A stretch of 64,000 nt of DNA, from assembly GCA_002753135.1 (NCBI GenBank), contig PDZV01000018.1, positions 1 to 64,000 of the forward strand, in the 5' to 3' direction. Position numbers and translations under genes: made by a program. Position 1 is the stretch's first letter, and each line of letters starts with the position of its first letter. The stretch comes from Magnetococcales bacterium WMHbinv6 (GTDB taxonomy: Bacteria; Pseudomonadota; Magnetococcia; Magnetococcales; Magnetaquicoccaceae). Below are positions 42,760 through 53,480 of this stretch, piece after piece. Under the pieces are notes generated by a model. That model had not been told where the DNA came from and did no database searches. It saw only the letters and a program-made list of their open reading frames with translations.

Positions 42760-45057
42760 TTACATCATGGAGCCGATGGAAAAATCAAAGACACGTGTCT
42801 TGTCGTTCGGCTCTTTCACCAGCGGGGTGCCAAACGTGAAACGCAACGGCCCAAAAGGCGAATTCCAATGTATACCTACCCCAGATGATACCCGTATTCC
42901 CCCCGCATCACTGATGCTGCTGGGCAGATCCCTGTCACCCAAATAACCGGCATCGAGAAAGACCAACCCTTTCAGTCCTTTATCCGACATGCCCAACATT
43001 GGGAAAAAGATTTCTGTATTCAATTGCTCAAAGTGGACACCACCATAGGAGTCGCCCTGCGTGGTACGGGGCCCGATACCTGCCGGCATAAAGCCACGCA
43101 AAGAGCTGCTGCCACCCAAGAAAAAGCGTTCAAAAAGCGGCAAGTTATCCCCAAGACCTTCCTCATAACCAAGCCGGCCTCGAACATGTCCGACCCACTC
43201 TTTGTCGTTATCGATCGGCACATAGAGGTGATTGTCCGTAACAACGCGGGCAAAACGCACATCACCACCCAGACCCGCCACTTCGGTGATCAAACGATGG
43301 CTGCGCCCTTCAGTTGGAGCCATGCGACTGTCCAGATAGTCCCAATAGAGTGAATTGCTGATGATCGATTCCAGGTAGGGACTTAATTTTTCCTGTTCAC
43401 GAATAATCTGCGAAGCCTGAGAGGGATCCGAACCGGTATAATGCACTTCTGTCTCAAACAACTTATAGGTGATCGTGTTGGTCAAATGATCGGAGATCGG
43501 AAAACCCAATGAAACGCTGCCACCGGTCGCTTTTTCCAGCACGGACGAATAACGTGTCTGGTCTGTTTCCCGACGGAACAGATCGATACCGGCACTGAGC
43601 TTTTTGCCCATGAAGTATGGTTCAGTGAAAGCAATGTTGTACTCGTTGCGCACACCGGAATGGGCGACCGAAAAGACCATCCGCTGCCCTTTGCCCAAAA
43701 AGTTGTTCTGGCTGATGCTGGCCATACCAAGGATTGATTCCTGACTGGAGTAGCCCGCACCCAAGGTAAAGGTACCAGTCGGCTTTTCAGCGACCTTGAT
43801 TTTGACATCGACCAGTTCCGTATCGCCTGCCGGAGGTGTAATCACTTCTACTGTTTCAAAGAAGTTTAACCCCTGCAATTTATTTTTTGCCGTACGCATT
43901 TTGGAGGCAGAAAAACGATCACCCTCGATCAGAGTCACTTCACGACGAATCACATTATCCTGGGTGCGCACATTGCCGGAAATTTCGACCCGGTTGATGT
44001 ATACCCGTTTTCCCTTGCTGATCTGATAGGTCAGGGCCACAACCCCGGACTCATCATTGATCATCTTCTCGGGCTTGATATCCAGAAAGGCGTAACCGAA
44101 GTCACCCACCAAATCCATCAATTTTTCAGCGGAATCACGCACTTTGTGTTGGGAATACCAGTCCCCTTCCCCCATGGTCAGCACTTTATACAAATCGGCT
44201 TCCGGCAACTCGGTAAAATCACCGACAATCCGAATCGGACCAAATTTATAACGTCCCCCCTCATGCACGGTATGCGTCACCAAAAAAGCCCGACGGTCCG
44301 GAGTCAGTTCGGCCACGGAGGAGTCCACCCGGACCCTTGCATAGCCATTGTCAAGATAGGTATTGCGCAACTGGTTCTGGTCGGAGAGCAATTTTTCCCG
44401 ATCGTAGGTATCGTTTTCGGTATACCAGGAGAGCCAATCGGTGGGTTGAATCAACAGCTTTTTCATCAACTGTTTCTCGCTCATCCCTTTGTTACCGATG
44501 ACCCGTACCTCCTGAACTTTGGACTTTTCCCCTTCGCTGATCCGATAGATCAGATCCACCTGGTTGTTATCCACCGTTTTGGTCAACAGGTCAATTTTGG
44601 CCAGAAACAAACCCTTCACCCGGTACGCCTGACGCAACGCCGCCAAATCCCGTTCCGTTTTGCCCCGTTCAAAGATGGCGCGCGCTTTGGTTGTCACCAC
44701 TTTTTTCAGGTCATCCGCCGCAAAGGCATCATTGCCTTCAAAGGTGACCTCACGCACCATAGGGTTTTCGACCACCCGCACGACCAGGGTATCCCCTTCC
44801 TGTTCCAGTGCGACATCTTTAAAAAAGCCAGTCGCATACAGTGCATTCAGGCTGGCGCGTGTCGCTTCTGGATGAAAAGGGCTGCCCACATCCAGTTTCA
44901 AATAACTGCGCACCGTCTCTGGTTCAATGCGCTGTGATCCTTCGACACGAATCGAACGAATGGTTGACGCCTCAGCAACAACCGGCAAGGAGGACAAGGC
45001 AACCGTCAACCCGGCGCAGACCACAAACTTTTTCAGAAAAGAACTTTTTAGATTCAT
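42760..45057 (-). CDS. bamA: Outer-membrane protein assembly factor BamA
   Basis: A 765-residue Omp85 protein. A signal peptide (CAGLTVALSSLPVVAEAS) is followed by five POTRA domains (starting IRSIRVEGSQRIEPETVRSY) and a 16-stranded barrel, with the conserved FFLGGSSSLRGF motif and a terminal FDFSIGSMM strand. The last residue is Met rather than the usual aromatic residue, which is a small oddity. It inserts beta-barrel proteins into the outer membrane. Lies 150 bases downstream of rseP. Confidence 0.96.
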   Translation of the reverse strand: MNLKSSFLKKFVVCAGLTVALSSLPVVAEASTIRSIRVEGSQRIEPETVRSYLKLDVGSPFHPEATRASLNALYATGFFKDVALEQEGDTLVVRVVENPMVREVTFEGNDAFAADDLKKVVTTKARAIFERGKTERDLAALRQAYRVKGLFLAKIDLLTKTVDNNQVDLIYRISEGEKSKVQEVRVIGNKGMSEKQLMKKLLIQPTDWLSWYTENDTYDREKLLSDQNQLRNTYLDNGYARVRVDSSVAELTPDRRAFLVTHTVHEGGRYKFGPIRIVGDFTELPEADLYKVLTMGEGDWYSQHKVRDSAEKLMDLVGDFGYAFLDIKPEKMINDESGVVALTYQISKGKRVYINRVEISGNVRTQDNVIRREVTLIEGDRFSASKMRTAKNKLQGLNFFETVEVITPPAGDTELVDVKIKVAEKPTGTFTLGAGYSSQESILGMASISQNNFLGKGQRMVFSVAHSGVRNEYNIAFTEPYFMGKKLSAGIDLFRRETDQTRYSSVLEKATGGSVSLGFPISDHLTNTITYKLFETEVHYTGSDPSQASQIIREQEKLSPYLESIISNSLYWDYLDSRMAPTEGRSHRLITEVAGLGGDVRFARVVTDNHLYVPIDNDKEWVGHVRGRLGYEEGLGDNLPLFERFFLGGSSSLRGFMPAGIGPRTTQGDSYGGVHFEQLNTEIFFPMLGMSDKGLKGLVFLDAGYLGDRDLPSSISDAGGIRVSSGVGIHWNSPFGPLRFTFGTPLVKEPNDKTRVFDFSIGSMM

Positions 45058-45207
45058 ATGATTAGCTACCGATCATCTCTGTTTGGAGAAGCGATTCAAG
45101 AGTCCGCCCACCGCGAAATTATACAAATTTTCCCGATTATCGCAAGAGACCACAGAGAGTTCAACCACTTTTCCTGGTTGCGTTATCCACAGCAACAATG
45201 ATGCAAC

Positions 45208-46284
45208 CTACTGTCCTAACGGAAAAAATCGACTAAGATCGTTTTTCAGAGCCCAAACCATAAGCAGCAACAATAACGTCATGCCGAAGCGATTGGCGGC
45301 CATTTGAACCGATTCCTGCAGCGGTTTACCGCGTATTGCCTCGATGGTCAGAAAAAACAGATGACCTCCATCCAGCACCGGGACCGGTAATAAATTCAAT
45401 ATCGCCAGATTAACGGAAATCAAAGCCATAAAAATCAGCAGATTGCTTGTTCCCTGATCCGCAGCCTTGCCAGCCATATCGGCGATCATCAATGGTCCAC
45501 CAATCTGGTCGGCTGACACGACCTGGGTGATCATTTTCCAGGTACTGGTCAAGGTCAACATGGTCATCGACCAGGTATGTTCCCACCCTTTCAGCAGGGA
45601 TTCCCCGACACCATAAGAGACTGTATCCATACGATCCCCTGGTCCTACACCGATCAGAGGCACACGCACCGTCTCGCCGAAAAGATTTTTTGTCTCTTTC
45701 AATTGCGGCGTCACTTTGACAATCAATGCCGTACCATTGCGCTCCACCGTCATGGTGAGCAAACGGCCATCGGAGGCTTTAATGGTACTGCTTAACGTCG
45801 ACCAGCGACTGATCGGCAACTCATCGATATAGGTGATACGATCCCCCTTACGCAAACCGGCAGCTTCGGCGGGAGAGTTGGCCGTGACGGTGCCAAGAAC
45901 CGGCAACAATTCGCCGACACCCACCATATGGGCCGCTGCCAAGGCCAAAAAAGCGAAGCGGAAATTAAAAAAAGGCCCAGCCGCAACAATCAACATGCGT
46001 GGCAAAACCGTTTTGCTGTGAAAGGCAAAGGGCAACTCCTCGGCAGAAATCGGTTCATCATCTGCTTCCCCCAACATTTTGACATAACCGCCCAGGGGAA
46101 TCGCCGACAGCCGATATTCGGTACCACTCTGCGCCGACCGCCAGCCATACACCCGCGGCCCAAACCCGAGAGAAAAGACCAACACCCGCACACCATGCCA
46201 ACGAGCCAATAAAAAATGGCCCAATTCATGGACAAAAATCAAAACGCCCAAAACCACAATGGCCCAAAAAGTGGTATGTATCAT
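45208..46284 (-). CDS. rseP: Site-2 metalloprotease RseP
   Basis: A 358-residue intramembrane zinc protease. The active site HELGH is in the first helix (LIFVHELGHFLLAR), followed by FSLGFGPRVYGW, IPLGGYVKMLGE, one PDZ domain (AEAAGLRKGDRITYID) and the C-terminal NLLPVPVLDGGHLFF motif carrying the third zinc ligand. It cleaves anti-sigma factors and signal-peptide remnants. The start ATG 46284 overlaps the ispC stop. With one PDZ it is of the shorter type. Confidence 0.95.
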   Translation of the reverse strand: MIHTTFWAIVVLGVLIFVHELGHFLLARWHGVRVLVFSLGFGPRVYGWRSAQSGTEYRLSAIPLGGYVKMLGEADDEPISAEELPFAFHSKTVLPRMLIVAAGPFFNFRFAFLALAAAHMVGVGELLPVLGTVTANSPAEAAGLRKGDRITYIDELPISRWSTLSSTIKASDGRLLTMTVERNGTALIVKVTPQLKETKNLFGETVRVPLIGVGPGDRMDTVSYGVGESLLKGWEHTWSMTMLTLTSTWKMITQVVSADQIGGPLMIADMAGKAADQGTSNLLIFMALISVNLAILNLLPVPVLDGGHLFFLTIEAIRGKPLQESVQMAANRFGMTLLLLLMVWALKNDLSRFFPLGQ

Positions 46285-47471
46285 TGCAATGCGACCCATT
46301 CTCCCGCCAACCGGCGTGCCTCTTGATCCAGAACAAAAAGCTCTTCCATCGTTACCGATGAGCCACTGGGGCTCATGCGTGTCAAAACCCCATCAATCAA
46401 CGCGGCAATGGCCAAAAAGCCAATACGACCAGCCAGAAAATTTTCTACCGCCACCTCATTGGCCGCGTTGAGAATGCAAGGTGCCGCTCCTCCCTGACGC
46501 AAAACCTGATAGGCCAAGGCCAGACAGGGAAAATCATTGGCTGCGGGTGGCGGATAAAAATGCAGGGAACCCAGTTGCGCCAAATCCAACGCCGGCACGG
46601 TGGTGGCAATCCGTTCCGGCCAGGCCAGGGCAACGGCAATTGGGGTCCGCATATCCGGTACACCCATCTGTGCCAACAGCGAACCATCCTGGTAGCGCAC
46701 CATCGAGTGAACGATACTTTGTGGATGAATGACCACCTGAATCCGCTCTGCTGCCACGGCAAACAGATAAAAGGCTTCGATTACTTCCAAACCTTTATTC
46801 ATCATGGTGGCCGAATCGATGGTAATTTTGCGTCCCATGCGCCAACTGGGGTGGGCAAGTGCCATCTCCGGAGTCACTTTGGCCAAAGCCTGCCGCTGCC
46901 ATCCCCGAAACGGGCCCCCGGATGCGGTCAACAACAACTGCTCAACCTGATGTGCCGGGTGTAACGGCGCAGCATCCCGCTGGCCGTTATGCAGCACTTG
47001 AAAAATGGCATTGTGTTCCGAATCGACCGGAATCAGTCGTGTTGCGTGGCAATGGATTTCCTGCATAAACAGGGCTCCGGCCATCACCAGACACTCCTTA
47101 TTGGCCAGGGCAATCTCTTTTCCGGCGCGAATCGCTGCCAGCGTTGGCATTAAACCGGCGGCACCGACGATGGCCGAAACCACCGTTTGCGCAGCAGGCC
47201 AGGTTGCCGCTTCGCTCACCCCTTCCGCACCCGCCAACACCGGGATCCCACTGCCCGCCAACCCCTCTGCCACCGCTGCCGCCAAATGCTGTTGATGAAT
47301 GGCAACGACATCGGGGCGAAACTCTTGAGCCTGTCGAAGCAGTTGTTCAACATTGTTACCCGCCGCCAGCACGGAAACCCGGTAGCGATCTGGATGTTGC
47401 CGGATCACATCCAGGGTGCTTTCACCAATGGAACCCGTAGATCCCAACAGGGCGATCGATTTAACCGCCAA
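46281..47471 (-). CDS. ispC: 1-deoxy-D-xylulose 5-phosphate reductoisomerase
   Basis: A 396-residue enzyme of the MEP isoprenoid pathway that converts DXP to MEP with NADPH. Landmarks: SIALLGSTGSIGESTLDVIR, EIALANKECLVMAG, IPVDSEHNAIFQ, TASGGPFRGW, MGRKITIDSATMMNKGLEVI and a C-terminal helical domain. Four-base overlap with rseP downstream and 11-base overlap with cdsA upstream show tight operon structure. Confidence 0.97.
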   Translation of the reverse strand: MAVKSIALLGSTGSIGESTLDVIRQHPDRYRVSVLAAGNNVEQLLRQAQEFRPDVVAIHQQHLAAAVAEGLAGSGIPVLAGAEGVSEAATWPAAQTVVSAIVGAAGLMPTLAAIRAGKEIALANKECLVMAGALFMQEIHCHATRLIPVDSEHNAIFQVLHNGQRDAAPLHPAHQVEQLLLTASGGPFRGWQRQALAKVTPEMALAHPSWRMGRKITIDSATMMNKGLEVIEAFYLFAVAAERIQVVIHPQSIVHSMVRYQDGSLLAQMGVPDMRTPIAVALAWPERIATTVPALDLAQLGSLHFYPPPAANDFPCLALAYQVLRQGGAAPCILNAANEVAVENFLAGRIGFLAIAALIDGVLTRMSPSGSSVTMEELFVLDQEARRLAGEWVALQ

Positions 47472-48348
47472 GCGCCCCCCCTCCTTTTACCGGCAGAATG
47501 GAAAAAAGCCACAACAGCACATAAAACACGGGGGTGGCGAACAACAGGCTATCCAAACGGTCCAACAAACCGCCATGACCAGGAATCAACTGGCCAGAAT
47601 CTTTGACCCCGGCTTCCCGTTTGGCCAACGATTCCGCCAAATCCCCCAATTGTCCCACCACAGAGAGCAGAGCAGCCAGCAGCGCTGCTTGCCAGGAAGC
47701 AAACGGCAAAGCCGCAACCGGTGCAAACAACGCCCCGGTCAGACAGGCCAGCAACAACCCGCCCCAAAAACCGGCCCAGGTTTTTCCGGGGCTGATGTTT
47801 TCTGCCAACTTGCGGTGCCCCCAACGCCGCCCCGCGAAAAAGGCACCAATATCTGTCGCCCAAACCGTAAAGAGCAGATAACAAAGCAACCATCCACCCT
47901 GCTGCAACTGACGAATTTCCAATAACATGAGCATCGGCAGGGTACAATAGATGACGCCAAACAACCGTCTGGCCGCTTCATCCACCACCGGCGAACCGGG
48001 CCGATAACGCAGCATTCCTTCGATCAAAAATAAAATCAACAAAATGGCGCTCACAGCAGCATATGGTAAACGCAATAAACGGACGATTTCATCCTGACTG
48101 GAGAGATTCCACCCCGGATAGCTGCCTGCCATGATCCACAACACAGCAAACAGCAACAGAGCAAAACGGGACCAGGAAAAAGGCTCCCGCAGGCGATGCC
48201 ATTCATGGACCATCAAGACGGCAACCGGCACGACAATCCCATACAACAGCAGAGGCGCACCAAACAGCAGCGCATAGAGGAGTGGCGGGGCCAGGAGCAG
48301 TGCGGAAACAACCCGCTTAAGGAGAGAAGAGTTCAAGAACGGTCTCAA
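47461..48348 (-). CDS. cdsA: Phosphatidate cytidylyltransferase CdsA
   Basis: A 295-residue polytopic enzyme making CDP-diacylglycerol from phosphatidate and CTP. The CdsA signature is seen in SLAKREAGVKDSGQLIPGHG, then GLLDRLDSLLFATPVFY. ATDIGAFFAGRRWG and LAENISPGKTWAGFWGG are also typical. Several membrane helices fill the N-terminal half. It links phospholipid synthesis to the adjacent isoprenoid and envelope genes. Confidence 0.96.
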   Translation of the reverse strand: MRPFLNSSLLKRVVSALLLAPPLLYALLFGAPLLLYGIVVPVAVLMVHEWHRLREPFSWSRFALLLFAVLWIMAGSYPGWNLSSQDEIVRLLRLPYAAVSAILLILFLIEGMLRYRPGSPVVDEAARRLFGVIYCTLPMLMLLEIRQLQQGGWLLCYLLFTVWATDIGAFFAGRRWGHRKLAENISPGKTWAGFWGGLLLACLTGALFAPVAALPFASWQAALLAALLSVVGQLGDLAESLAKREAGVKDSGQLIPGHGGLLDRLDSLLFATPVFYVLLWLFSILPVKGGGALGG

Positions 48349-49070
48349 ACAGCGGCACCAAAGCGCCGTTCACGGCCAGCAAACTCCTCGATGGCCAGAC
48401 GCAGGTGGTTAGCATCAAAATCCGGCCAGTGGACCGGCAAGAATATCAGTTCGGTATAGGCCATTTGCCATAAAAGAAAGTTGCTGATGCGTTGTTCTCC
48501 GCCCGTCCGTATCAACAGATCGGGATCATCCATACCTGCAGTCGTCAGATAGCGGGCAAAATTCTCTTCTGTCAACGCTTCCGGCAACAAGTGGCCATCT
48601 TTGGCCGCTTGCATCATGGAACGCGCGGCATCCACCAACTCTTGCCGACCACCATAATTGACCGCAATATTGAAACGCAACTGCCGATTGTTGCGGGTTC
48701 GTTCTTGCAACTCCTGCACATGTTTCTGCACCACCTCCGGCAGTTCCTGCAAGCGACCCAAGGCGCGAAAACAGACCTGCTCTTTGACCAACTCGTCCAT
48801 TTCGCTGCGCAAATGGTAGGCCAGCAAATTCATCAGGGCCGAAACTTCATCTTCCGGGCGCTTCCAATTTTCCGAAGAAAAAGTATACAGCGTCAGAACA
48901 GGAATTTTATAGTGCAGGCACGCCTCCACGGTGCGCCGGACCGCTTTGACCCCCTGACGATGCCCCTCAATGGCGGGCAAAAAACGCGATCGCGCCCAAC
49001 GGCGATTGCCATCCATCACAATGGCAATATGACGGGGCAATTTGTCCTGGGAAAGCTGCAAATCATTCAT
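48345..49070 (-). CDS. uppS: Undecaprenyl pyrophosphate synthase
   Basis: A 241-residue cis-prenyltransferase producing the C55 carrier for peptidoglycan and LPS. The start region has HIAIVMDGNRRWARSR, with catalytic Asp in MDGNRRWA. Further landmarks are GVKAVRRTVEACL, LYTFSSENWKRP, FNIAVNYGGRQELVDA and DLLIRTGGEQRISNFLLWQ. Overlaps cdsA by four bases. Confidence 0.97.
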   Translation of the reverse strand: MNDLQLSQDKLPRHIAIVMDGNRRWARSRFLPAIEGHRQGVKAVRRTVEACLHYKIPVLTLYTFSSENWKRPEDEVSALMNLLAYHLRSEMDELVKEQVCFRALGRLQELPEVVQKHVQELQERTRNNRQLRFNIAVNYGGRQELVDAARSMMQAAKDGHLLPEALTEENFARYLTTAGMDDPDLLIRTGGEQRISNFLLWQMAYTELIFLPVHWPDFDANHLRLAIEEFAGRERRFGAAV

Positions 49071-49092
49071 GAGACTGCCAATAAGGTGTCTG

Positions 49093-49650
49093 TCACACCT
49101 GCATGATTTCCGATTCTTTGTGTGTCAGCATATCATCCACTTCCTTGATGAAATGGTCGGTATGCTCCTGAACCTTTTTTTCCCAGGCGTGCAGGTCATC
49201 CTTGGAGATCTCTTTATTTTTTTCCATCTTTTTGATCTGTTCAATCATGTCCCGCCGGACATTGCGCATGGCGATTTTTGCCTGTTCGCCATATTTTTGC
49301 ACCAATTTGACCAAAGATTTGCGCCGTTCTTCGGTCAACTCCGGCAAAGGAATCCGCAACAAAGTCCCATCATTGAGCGGATTGAGTCCCAAATCCGATT
49401 CACGAATCGCCTTTTCAATGGCTTTCAGGCTTTTTTTATCCCACGGTTGTACGGTCAACATGCGGCTTTCCGGCACCGAAATGGTGGCCAGTTGGTTGAG
49501 CGGCATGTGTGAACCATACATTTCCACCGTCACATGATCCAGCAACGAACCGGATGCCCGTCCGGTCCGAACCGTGGTCAATTCTTCGCGGAGTGCAGCC
49601 TGACATTTTTTCATCCGCTCGTCCAACGTGGCAAAGAGTGCTTCCGACAT
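49093..49650 (-). CDS. frr: Ribosome recycling factor
   Basis: A 185-residue factor that splits post-termination ribosomes together with [63 protein letters not shown] and [20 protein letters not shown] cover the whole family pattern. The ATG shares one base with the pyrH stop (TAATG). Confidence 0.97.
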   Translation of the reverse strand: MSEALFATLDERMKKCQAALREELTTVRTGRASGSLLDHVTVEMYGSHMPLNQLATISVPESRMLTVQPWDKKSLKAIEKAIRESDLGLNPLNDGTLLRIPLPELTEERRKSLVKLVQKYGEQAKIAMRNVRRDMIEQIKKMEKNKEISKDDLHAWEKKVQEHTDHFIKEVDDMLTHKESEIMQV

Positions 49651-50372
49651 TAGTTCACCCCTATCCGTGTGCCCCGATTTTCACCCCGAACGACCGCCGC
49701 CAGGGCCCCCTCTTCAAAGATGGAAAATACCACCATCGGTATCTGATTATCCCGGCAGAGTGTAATGGCTGTCAAGTCCATCACCCGTAAATCTCTGGCC
49801 AATACCTCATCATAGGTCAGCCGTTCAAACCGTTGTGCCGAAGAATCTTTTTTGGGATCCGCGCTGTAGACGCCATCCACTTTGGTGGCCTTCAAGAGCA
49901 GATCGGCATGAATTTCTGCCGCCCGCAAACTGGCGGCTGTATCGGTGGTAAAATAGGGATTGCCGGTGCCAGAGGCAAAAATCACCAGCCGTCCCTTTTC
50001 CAGATGGCGCATTGCCCGCCGATGGATATAGGGTTCGGCAACCTGCGGCATGGTAATCGCGGACTGCACCCGCACCGGCACGCCAACCCGTTCCAGGGCG
50101 TTTTGCAGGGCCAGGGCATTGATGACCGTCGCCAACATGCCCATATGATCGGCACTGGAACGTTCCATGGTCATGGCCCCAGCGGACATGCCCCGAAAAA
50201 TATTGCCACCCCCCACCACCAAAGCCAGCTGAACGCCCAGATCGTGTACCGTCTTGATCTGCAGCGCCAGTTGTTCCAGGAAACGGGAGTCGATGGCGAC
50301 CCCTTCACCCATCAGAGCTTCACCAGAAATTTTAAGCAAAACCCTTTGTGCTGTTTGATCCATCATCGACAT
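49650..50372 (-). CDS. pyrH: UMP kinase
   Basis: A 240-residue UMP kinase. It starts [20 protein letters not shown], followed by [20 protein letters not shown] and [20 protein letters not shown], and ends [11 protein letters not shown]. The choice of 50372 gives standard length; an upstream extension exists without support and the internal ATG at 50366 cannot be excluded. Lies between frr and tsf as in most proteobacteria. Confidence 0.95.
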   Translation of the reverse strand: MSMMDQTAQRVLLKISGEALMGEGVAIDSRFLEQLALQIKTVHDLGVQLALVVGGGNIFRGMSAGAMTMERSSADHMGMLATVINALALQNALERVGVPVRVQSAITMPQVAEPYIHRRAMRHLEKGRLVIFASGTGNPYFTTDTAASLRAAEIHADLLLKATKVDGVYSADPKKDSSAQRFERLTYDEVLARDLRVMDLTAITLCRDNQIPMVVFSIFEEGALAAVVRGENRGTRIGVN

Positions 50373-50391
50373 CCCATCGCCAAGAAATCTT

Positions 50392-51303
50392 CTACCCAGC
50401 CGCTTTCGCGACCTCGGCAGCAAAATCCTCCTCTTTTTTTTGGATCCCTTCGCCCAAAACAAAACGGACAAAACCGGTCACCTGAATGGAGGTCGCCAAC
50501 TCTTTGGCCCGCGCTTCCACCACGCTGACCACCTTCTGATCCGGATCCATCACAAACGGCTGTTCCAACAGGCAGCTTTCGCCATAAAATTTATCCAAAC
50601 GGCCCAACACCATCTTGTCGATGATATTTTCCGGTTTACCGGAAGCACGGGCCTGTTCGGCCAAAATCGCCCGTTCCCGCTCCACGGCTTCGGCTGGCAC
50701 GGCAGAACGATCCAACCATGGCGGTGCCGAAGCGGCAACGTGCATGGCCAATTTTTTGCCCAAGTCGGCCAAGGCGGCTTGATCGGCACAGGGCGATTGC
50801 AGCCCCACCAACACGCCGATTTTTCCTTCCATGTGAATATAGGAGACCACAACGCCCTCACTGACGGCAATGCGTCCCAGGCGGCGCAGATTCATATTTT
50901 CGCCGATGGTGGCAATTTTGTGTGTCAACTCATCGGCAACCGTGCGCCCGGATTCCGGATAGCTCAACGGTTTCAACGCTTCCACATCATCGACGTTGGC
51001 CGCCAGGGCCACCCGTGCTGCTGTTTCGGCAAAGCTGACAAAATTTTCGTTCTTGGAGGTAAAATCTGTCTCGGTGTTCACCTCCAGCACCACGCCACGA
51101 TTGCCCTCCACAACCGCCACCACTTTACCATCTGCCGCCACCCGCCCGGCCTTTTTGGAAGCCGAAGAGAGACCTTTTTTGCGCAACCAGTCGATGGCTG
51201 CTTCCATATCCCCGCTGGTCTCCTGCAGGGCTTTTTTGCAGTCCATCATGCCGGCTCCGGTCTGCTCGCGGAGATCCTTTACCATTTGTGCACTAACCGA
51301 CAT
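50392..51303 (-). CDS. tsf: Elongation factor Ts
   Basis: A 303-residue guanine-nucleotide exchange factor for EF-Tu. The N-terminal UBA domain with [20 protein letters not shown] and the EF-Ts core ([51 protein letters not shown]) are complete. Located downstream of rpsB. Confidence 0.97.
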   Translation of the reverse strand: MSVSAQMVKDLREQTGAGMMDCKKALQETSGDMEAAIDWLRKKGLSSASKKAGRVAADGKVVAVVEGNRGVVLEVNTETDFTSKNENFVSFAETAARVALAANVDDVEALKPLSYPESGRTVADELTHKIATIGENMNLRRLGRIAVSEGVVVSYIHMEGKIGVLVGLQSPCADQAALADLGKKLAMHVAASAPPWLDRSAVPAEAVERERAILAEQARASGKPENIIDKMVLGRLDKFYGESCLLEQPFVMDPDQKVVSVVEARAKELATSIQVTGFVRFVLGEGIQKKEEDFAAEVAKAAG

Positions 51304-51385
51304 CGTCTTATCCTTACTGATGGGATTCCATAACCAACCCGGCCAGAGGCCGGGTGTCCGAATATTTTATTTGCACCCGGCAAGA

Positions 51386-52162
51386 TCAATCGTTTTCGAT
51401 GACCATCTCTTCCAGACCACTGTCGACGGGGGCACCCTCCACTGCTTCTGGTTTCAGCACCGGATTGTTCTCCGGGCGAGCCATCATTTTACCCTCCAGC
51501 ACCGCATCACCCATTTTGTTCAAGAAGAGCTTCAAGGAGCGGATGGCGTCATCATTACCCGGCACCACCCAATCGATGGGATCCGGGTCGCAGTTGGAAT
51601 CGACCAGCGCCACCACCGGGATACCCAGCTTGTTGGCCTCTTTGACGGCCAGCGACTCCCGGTTGGTATCGACCACCACCAGCACATCCGGCAAACGGCT
51701 CATGTGTTTGATACCGCCCAGCGAACGTTCCATCTTTTCCCGTTCCCGCTCCAGTTTTTGCACCTCTTTTTTGGTGCGGGCTTCAAAGATGCCGTTGGTC
51801 TTCATTTTTTCGATCTCTTTGAGACGGCGGATCGAGCCCTGAATGGTCTTCCAGTTGGTCAAGGTGCCGCCCAACCAACGATGGCTGACATAGAACTGAC
51901 CAGTCCGCTGGGCCTCCTCTTCCACCATCTCCACCACCTGCCGTTTGGTGCCGACAAACAACACGACGCCATGGTTTTTGGCCCGCTCACGCAAGAAGCT
52001 GTAGGCGTCACGCAGCATAAGTACGGTTTTTTGCAGGTTGAGGATGTGGGTACCGTTGCGGGCGGTATAGATATACCGCCCCATTTTGGGATTCCAACGT
52101 TTGGTCTGATGTCCGAAGTGAAAGCCCGCGTCCAGCAATTCGCGGATGGAAAACTTTGCCAT
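51386..52162 (-). CDS. rpsB: 30S ribosomal protein S2
   Basis: A 258-residue S2 protein: [74 protein letters not shown], and [25 protein letters not shown] sits before the ATG at 52162, while the longer frame upstream has no support. A C-terminal acidic tail ([12 protein letters not shown]) is present. First gene of the rpsB-tsf-pyrH-frr run. Confidence 0.97.
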   Translation of the reverse strand: MAKFSIRELLDAGFHFGHQTKRWNPKMGRYIYTARNGTHILNLQKTVLMLRDAYSFLRERAKNHGVVLFVGTKRQVVEMVEEEAQRTGQFYVSHRWLGGTLTNWKTIQGSIRRLKEIEKMKTNGIFEARTKKEVQKLEREREKMERSLGGIKHMSRLPDVLVVVDTNRESLAVKEANKLGIPVVALVDSNCDPDPIDWVVPGNDDAIRSLKLFLNKMGDAVLEGKMMARPENNPVLKPEAVEGAPVDSGLEEMVIEND

Positions 52163-52411
52163 TGCTACTCCTGTTTCATGTGGGTTGTTCGTCCGCTGAG
52201 GTTGTCTGCTGCGGCCCACCAACGCATCGCGAGGCACCCGGACCGCCAACCGGCAGCGTGTTAAATGAAAAAGCTGAAAACCTGTGGATATTAAACAATC
52301 AAACCGCTCTTTGCAAGGCATTGCACTGCAGCAAAGGGAAAATCGCACCACAGAGAGGATCAAAGCCAGGATCGGGCGCGATCCAGAAGTCGCCGCAACC
52401 GCACTCCGCCA

Positions 52412-53239
52412 TCAATGGGATGGTTCGACCACCTTGGTCAGCGGGGGCAGGTTTTGTTGCAGCGTTTCACGAATACCGATCAACACTTGCCAGGCGTGAT
52501 CGATCTGTTCGCTGCTGCCGCGCAGGTGCAACACCAACGCCCCGGTACAATCATCGACGCCACCCGCCGCCACCGGCGTTGCCTGCACCCCACACAACTG
52601 GCGCAGGGCAACCACTTCCGTCACCAGCGTGGCGCTGCCGGCCATAATTGGCATATAGCCCACCGGGCTGCCCATCACCCGATCCACTTTGCCCTGACCC
52701 AGCAAGCCGCAGGCAGCCACCACCGAAGGAATGGTTTTTTGCAGCGATACCGGCAAAATCAACTCGCCGCCCCGTGCCGACAAAATGGCCAGCGCCGCAC
52801 CGATGGTTCCCCCCACCGGCGAGGCCACCAGGACCGCCGCGTTGCCATGCGGATCGATGGCATTGGCCCCTTTGATATAAACATCCCCTGCGGCAAACCG
52901 TTCCAGCAGTGGCGCAGGCCAACCACGGGATTGCACCCCCTCCTCAAACAACAACGGACCCGCCCCACGCCCACTGCCGGGCGTTTCGCCCAACAAACCA
53001 TCGCGAATCCACCCGACGGCAAAACTCTCCCGACCGGGATCCATCGCCAGCAGCGAGCGCACCACGTAGCGGGTTGTGGTTCCCCCCACGATCACCATGC
53101 GCCCTGTGTGCCGACGCGCCTGCACCTGCGGCAACGCCGCTACCGCCTGCCCAATCAAGGCCCGCCCCTCCTCGGCCCGAATCACCACCACCGCCGTGGC
53201 CGAAGGAATGACAATGCTGGGATACTCTGTTTGTTGCAT
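52412..53239 (-). CDS. Conserved-looking hypothetical protein, unknown family
   Basis: A 275-residue soluble protein. Glycine-rich blocks suggest a nucleotide- or sugar-phosphate-binding alpha/beta fold: GRMVIVGGTTTRYVVRSLLA, FAVGWIRDGLLGETPGSGRG, GDVYIKGANAIDPHGNAAVL and VASPVGGTIGAALAILSARG, then GGELILPVSLQKTIPSVVAA. The sequence is full length without breaks, and codon use fits its neighbours. I cannot name it. It stands alone between rpsB and tRNA-Glu, separated from rpsB by 249 bases. Confidence 0.75.
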   Translation of the reverse strand: MQQTEYPSIVIPSATAVVVIRAEEGRALIGQAVAALPQVQARRHTGRMVIVGGTTTRYVVRSLLAMDPGRESFAVGWIRDGLLGETPGSGRGAGPLLFEEGVQSRGWPAPLLERFAAGDVYIKGANAIDPHGNAAVLVASPVGGTIGAALAILSARGGELILPVSLQKTIPSVVAACGLLGQGKVDRVMGSPVGYMPIMAGSATLVTEVVALRQLCGVQATPVAAGGVDDCTGALVLHLRGSSEQIDHAWQVLIGIRETLQQNLPPLTKVVEPSH

Positions 53240-53370
53240 CTTGCCGGAATGGTTACCTCTTTTTCTTGTTCAGTTGCGTTTATTCCCACCCGCTGACAAA
53301 AAAACAATAACGCCAGATAAAGAACCTTGCAATAGCCGATCAACTTCGCTAGACTTCGCCTGCTTTGTTC

Positions 53371-53446
53371 GTCCTGTTCGTCTAGTGGCCTAGGACAGCG
53401 GCCTTTCACGCCGTAAACACGGGTTCGATTCCCGTACGGGACGCCA
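53371..53446 (+). tRNA. tRNA-Glu (TTC), probable attachment site of the prophage
   Basis: Cloverleaf: acceptor GTCCTGT / ACGGGAC, anticodon loop CTTTCAC with anticodon TTC, T-arm CGGGTTCGATTCCCG, and encoded CCA. An integrase gene starts 165 bases downstream on the same strand, so the 3' end of this tRNA is the likely integration target. The other junction lies beyond the window. Confidence 0.96.
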
Positions 53447-53480
53447 TTATTTAGTCTCAGAACATCCCAGAATGTCTCCA

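Noticed and set aside
44146-44937. 263-codon plus-strand frame inside bamA
   Set aside because: Antisense to the POTRA-coding part of bamA; the product shows no domain and the bamA assignment is certain.
51996-52264. End of a long plus-strand frame opposite rpsB/tsf
   Set aside because: It mirrors tsf and rpsB over its whole length, and GC-rich antisense frames are expected to stay open.
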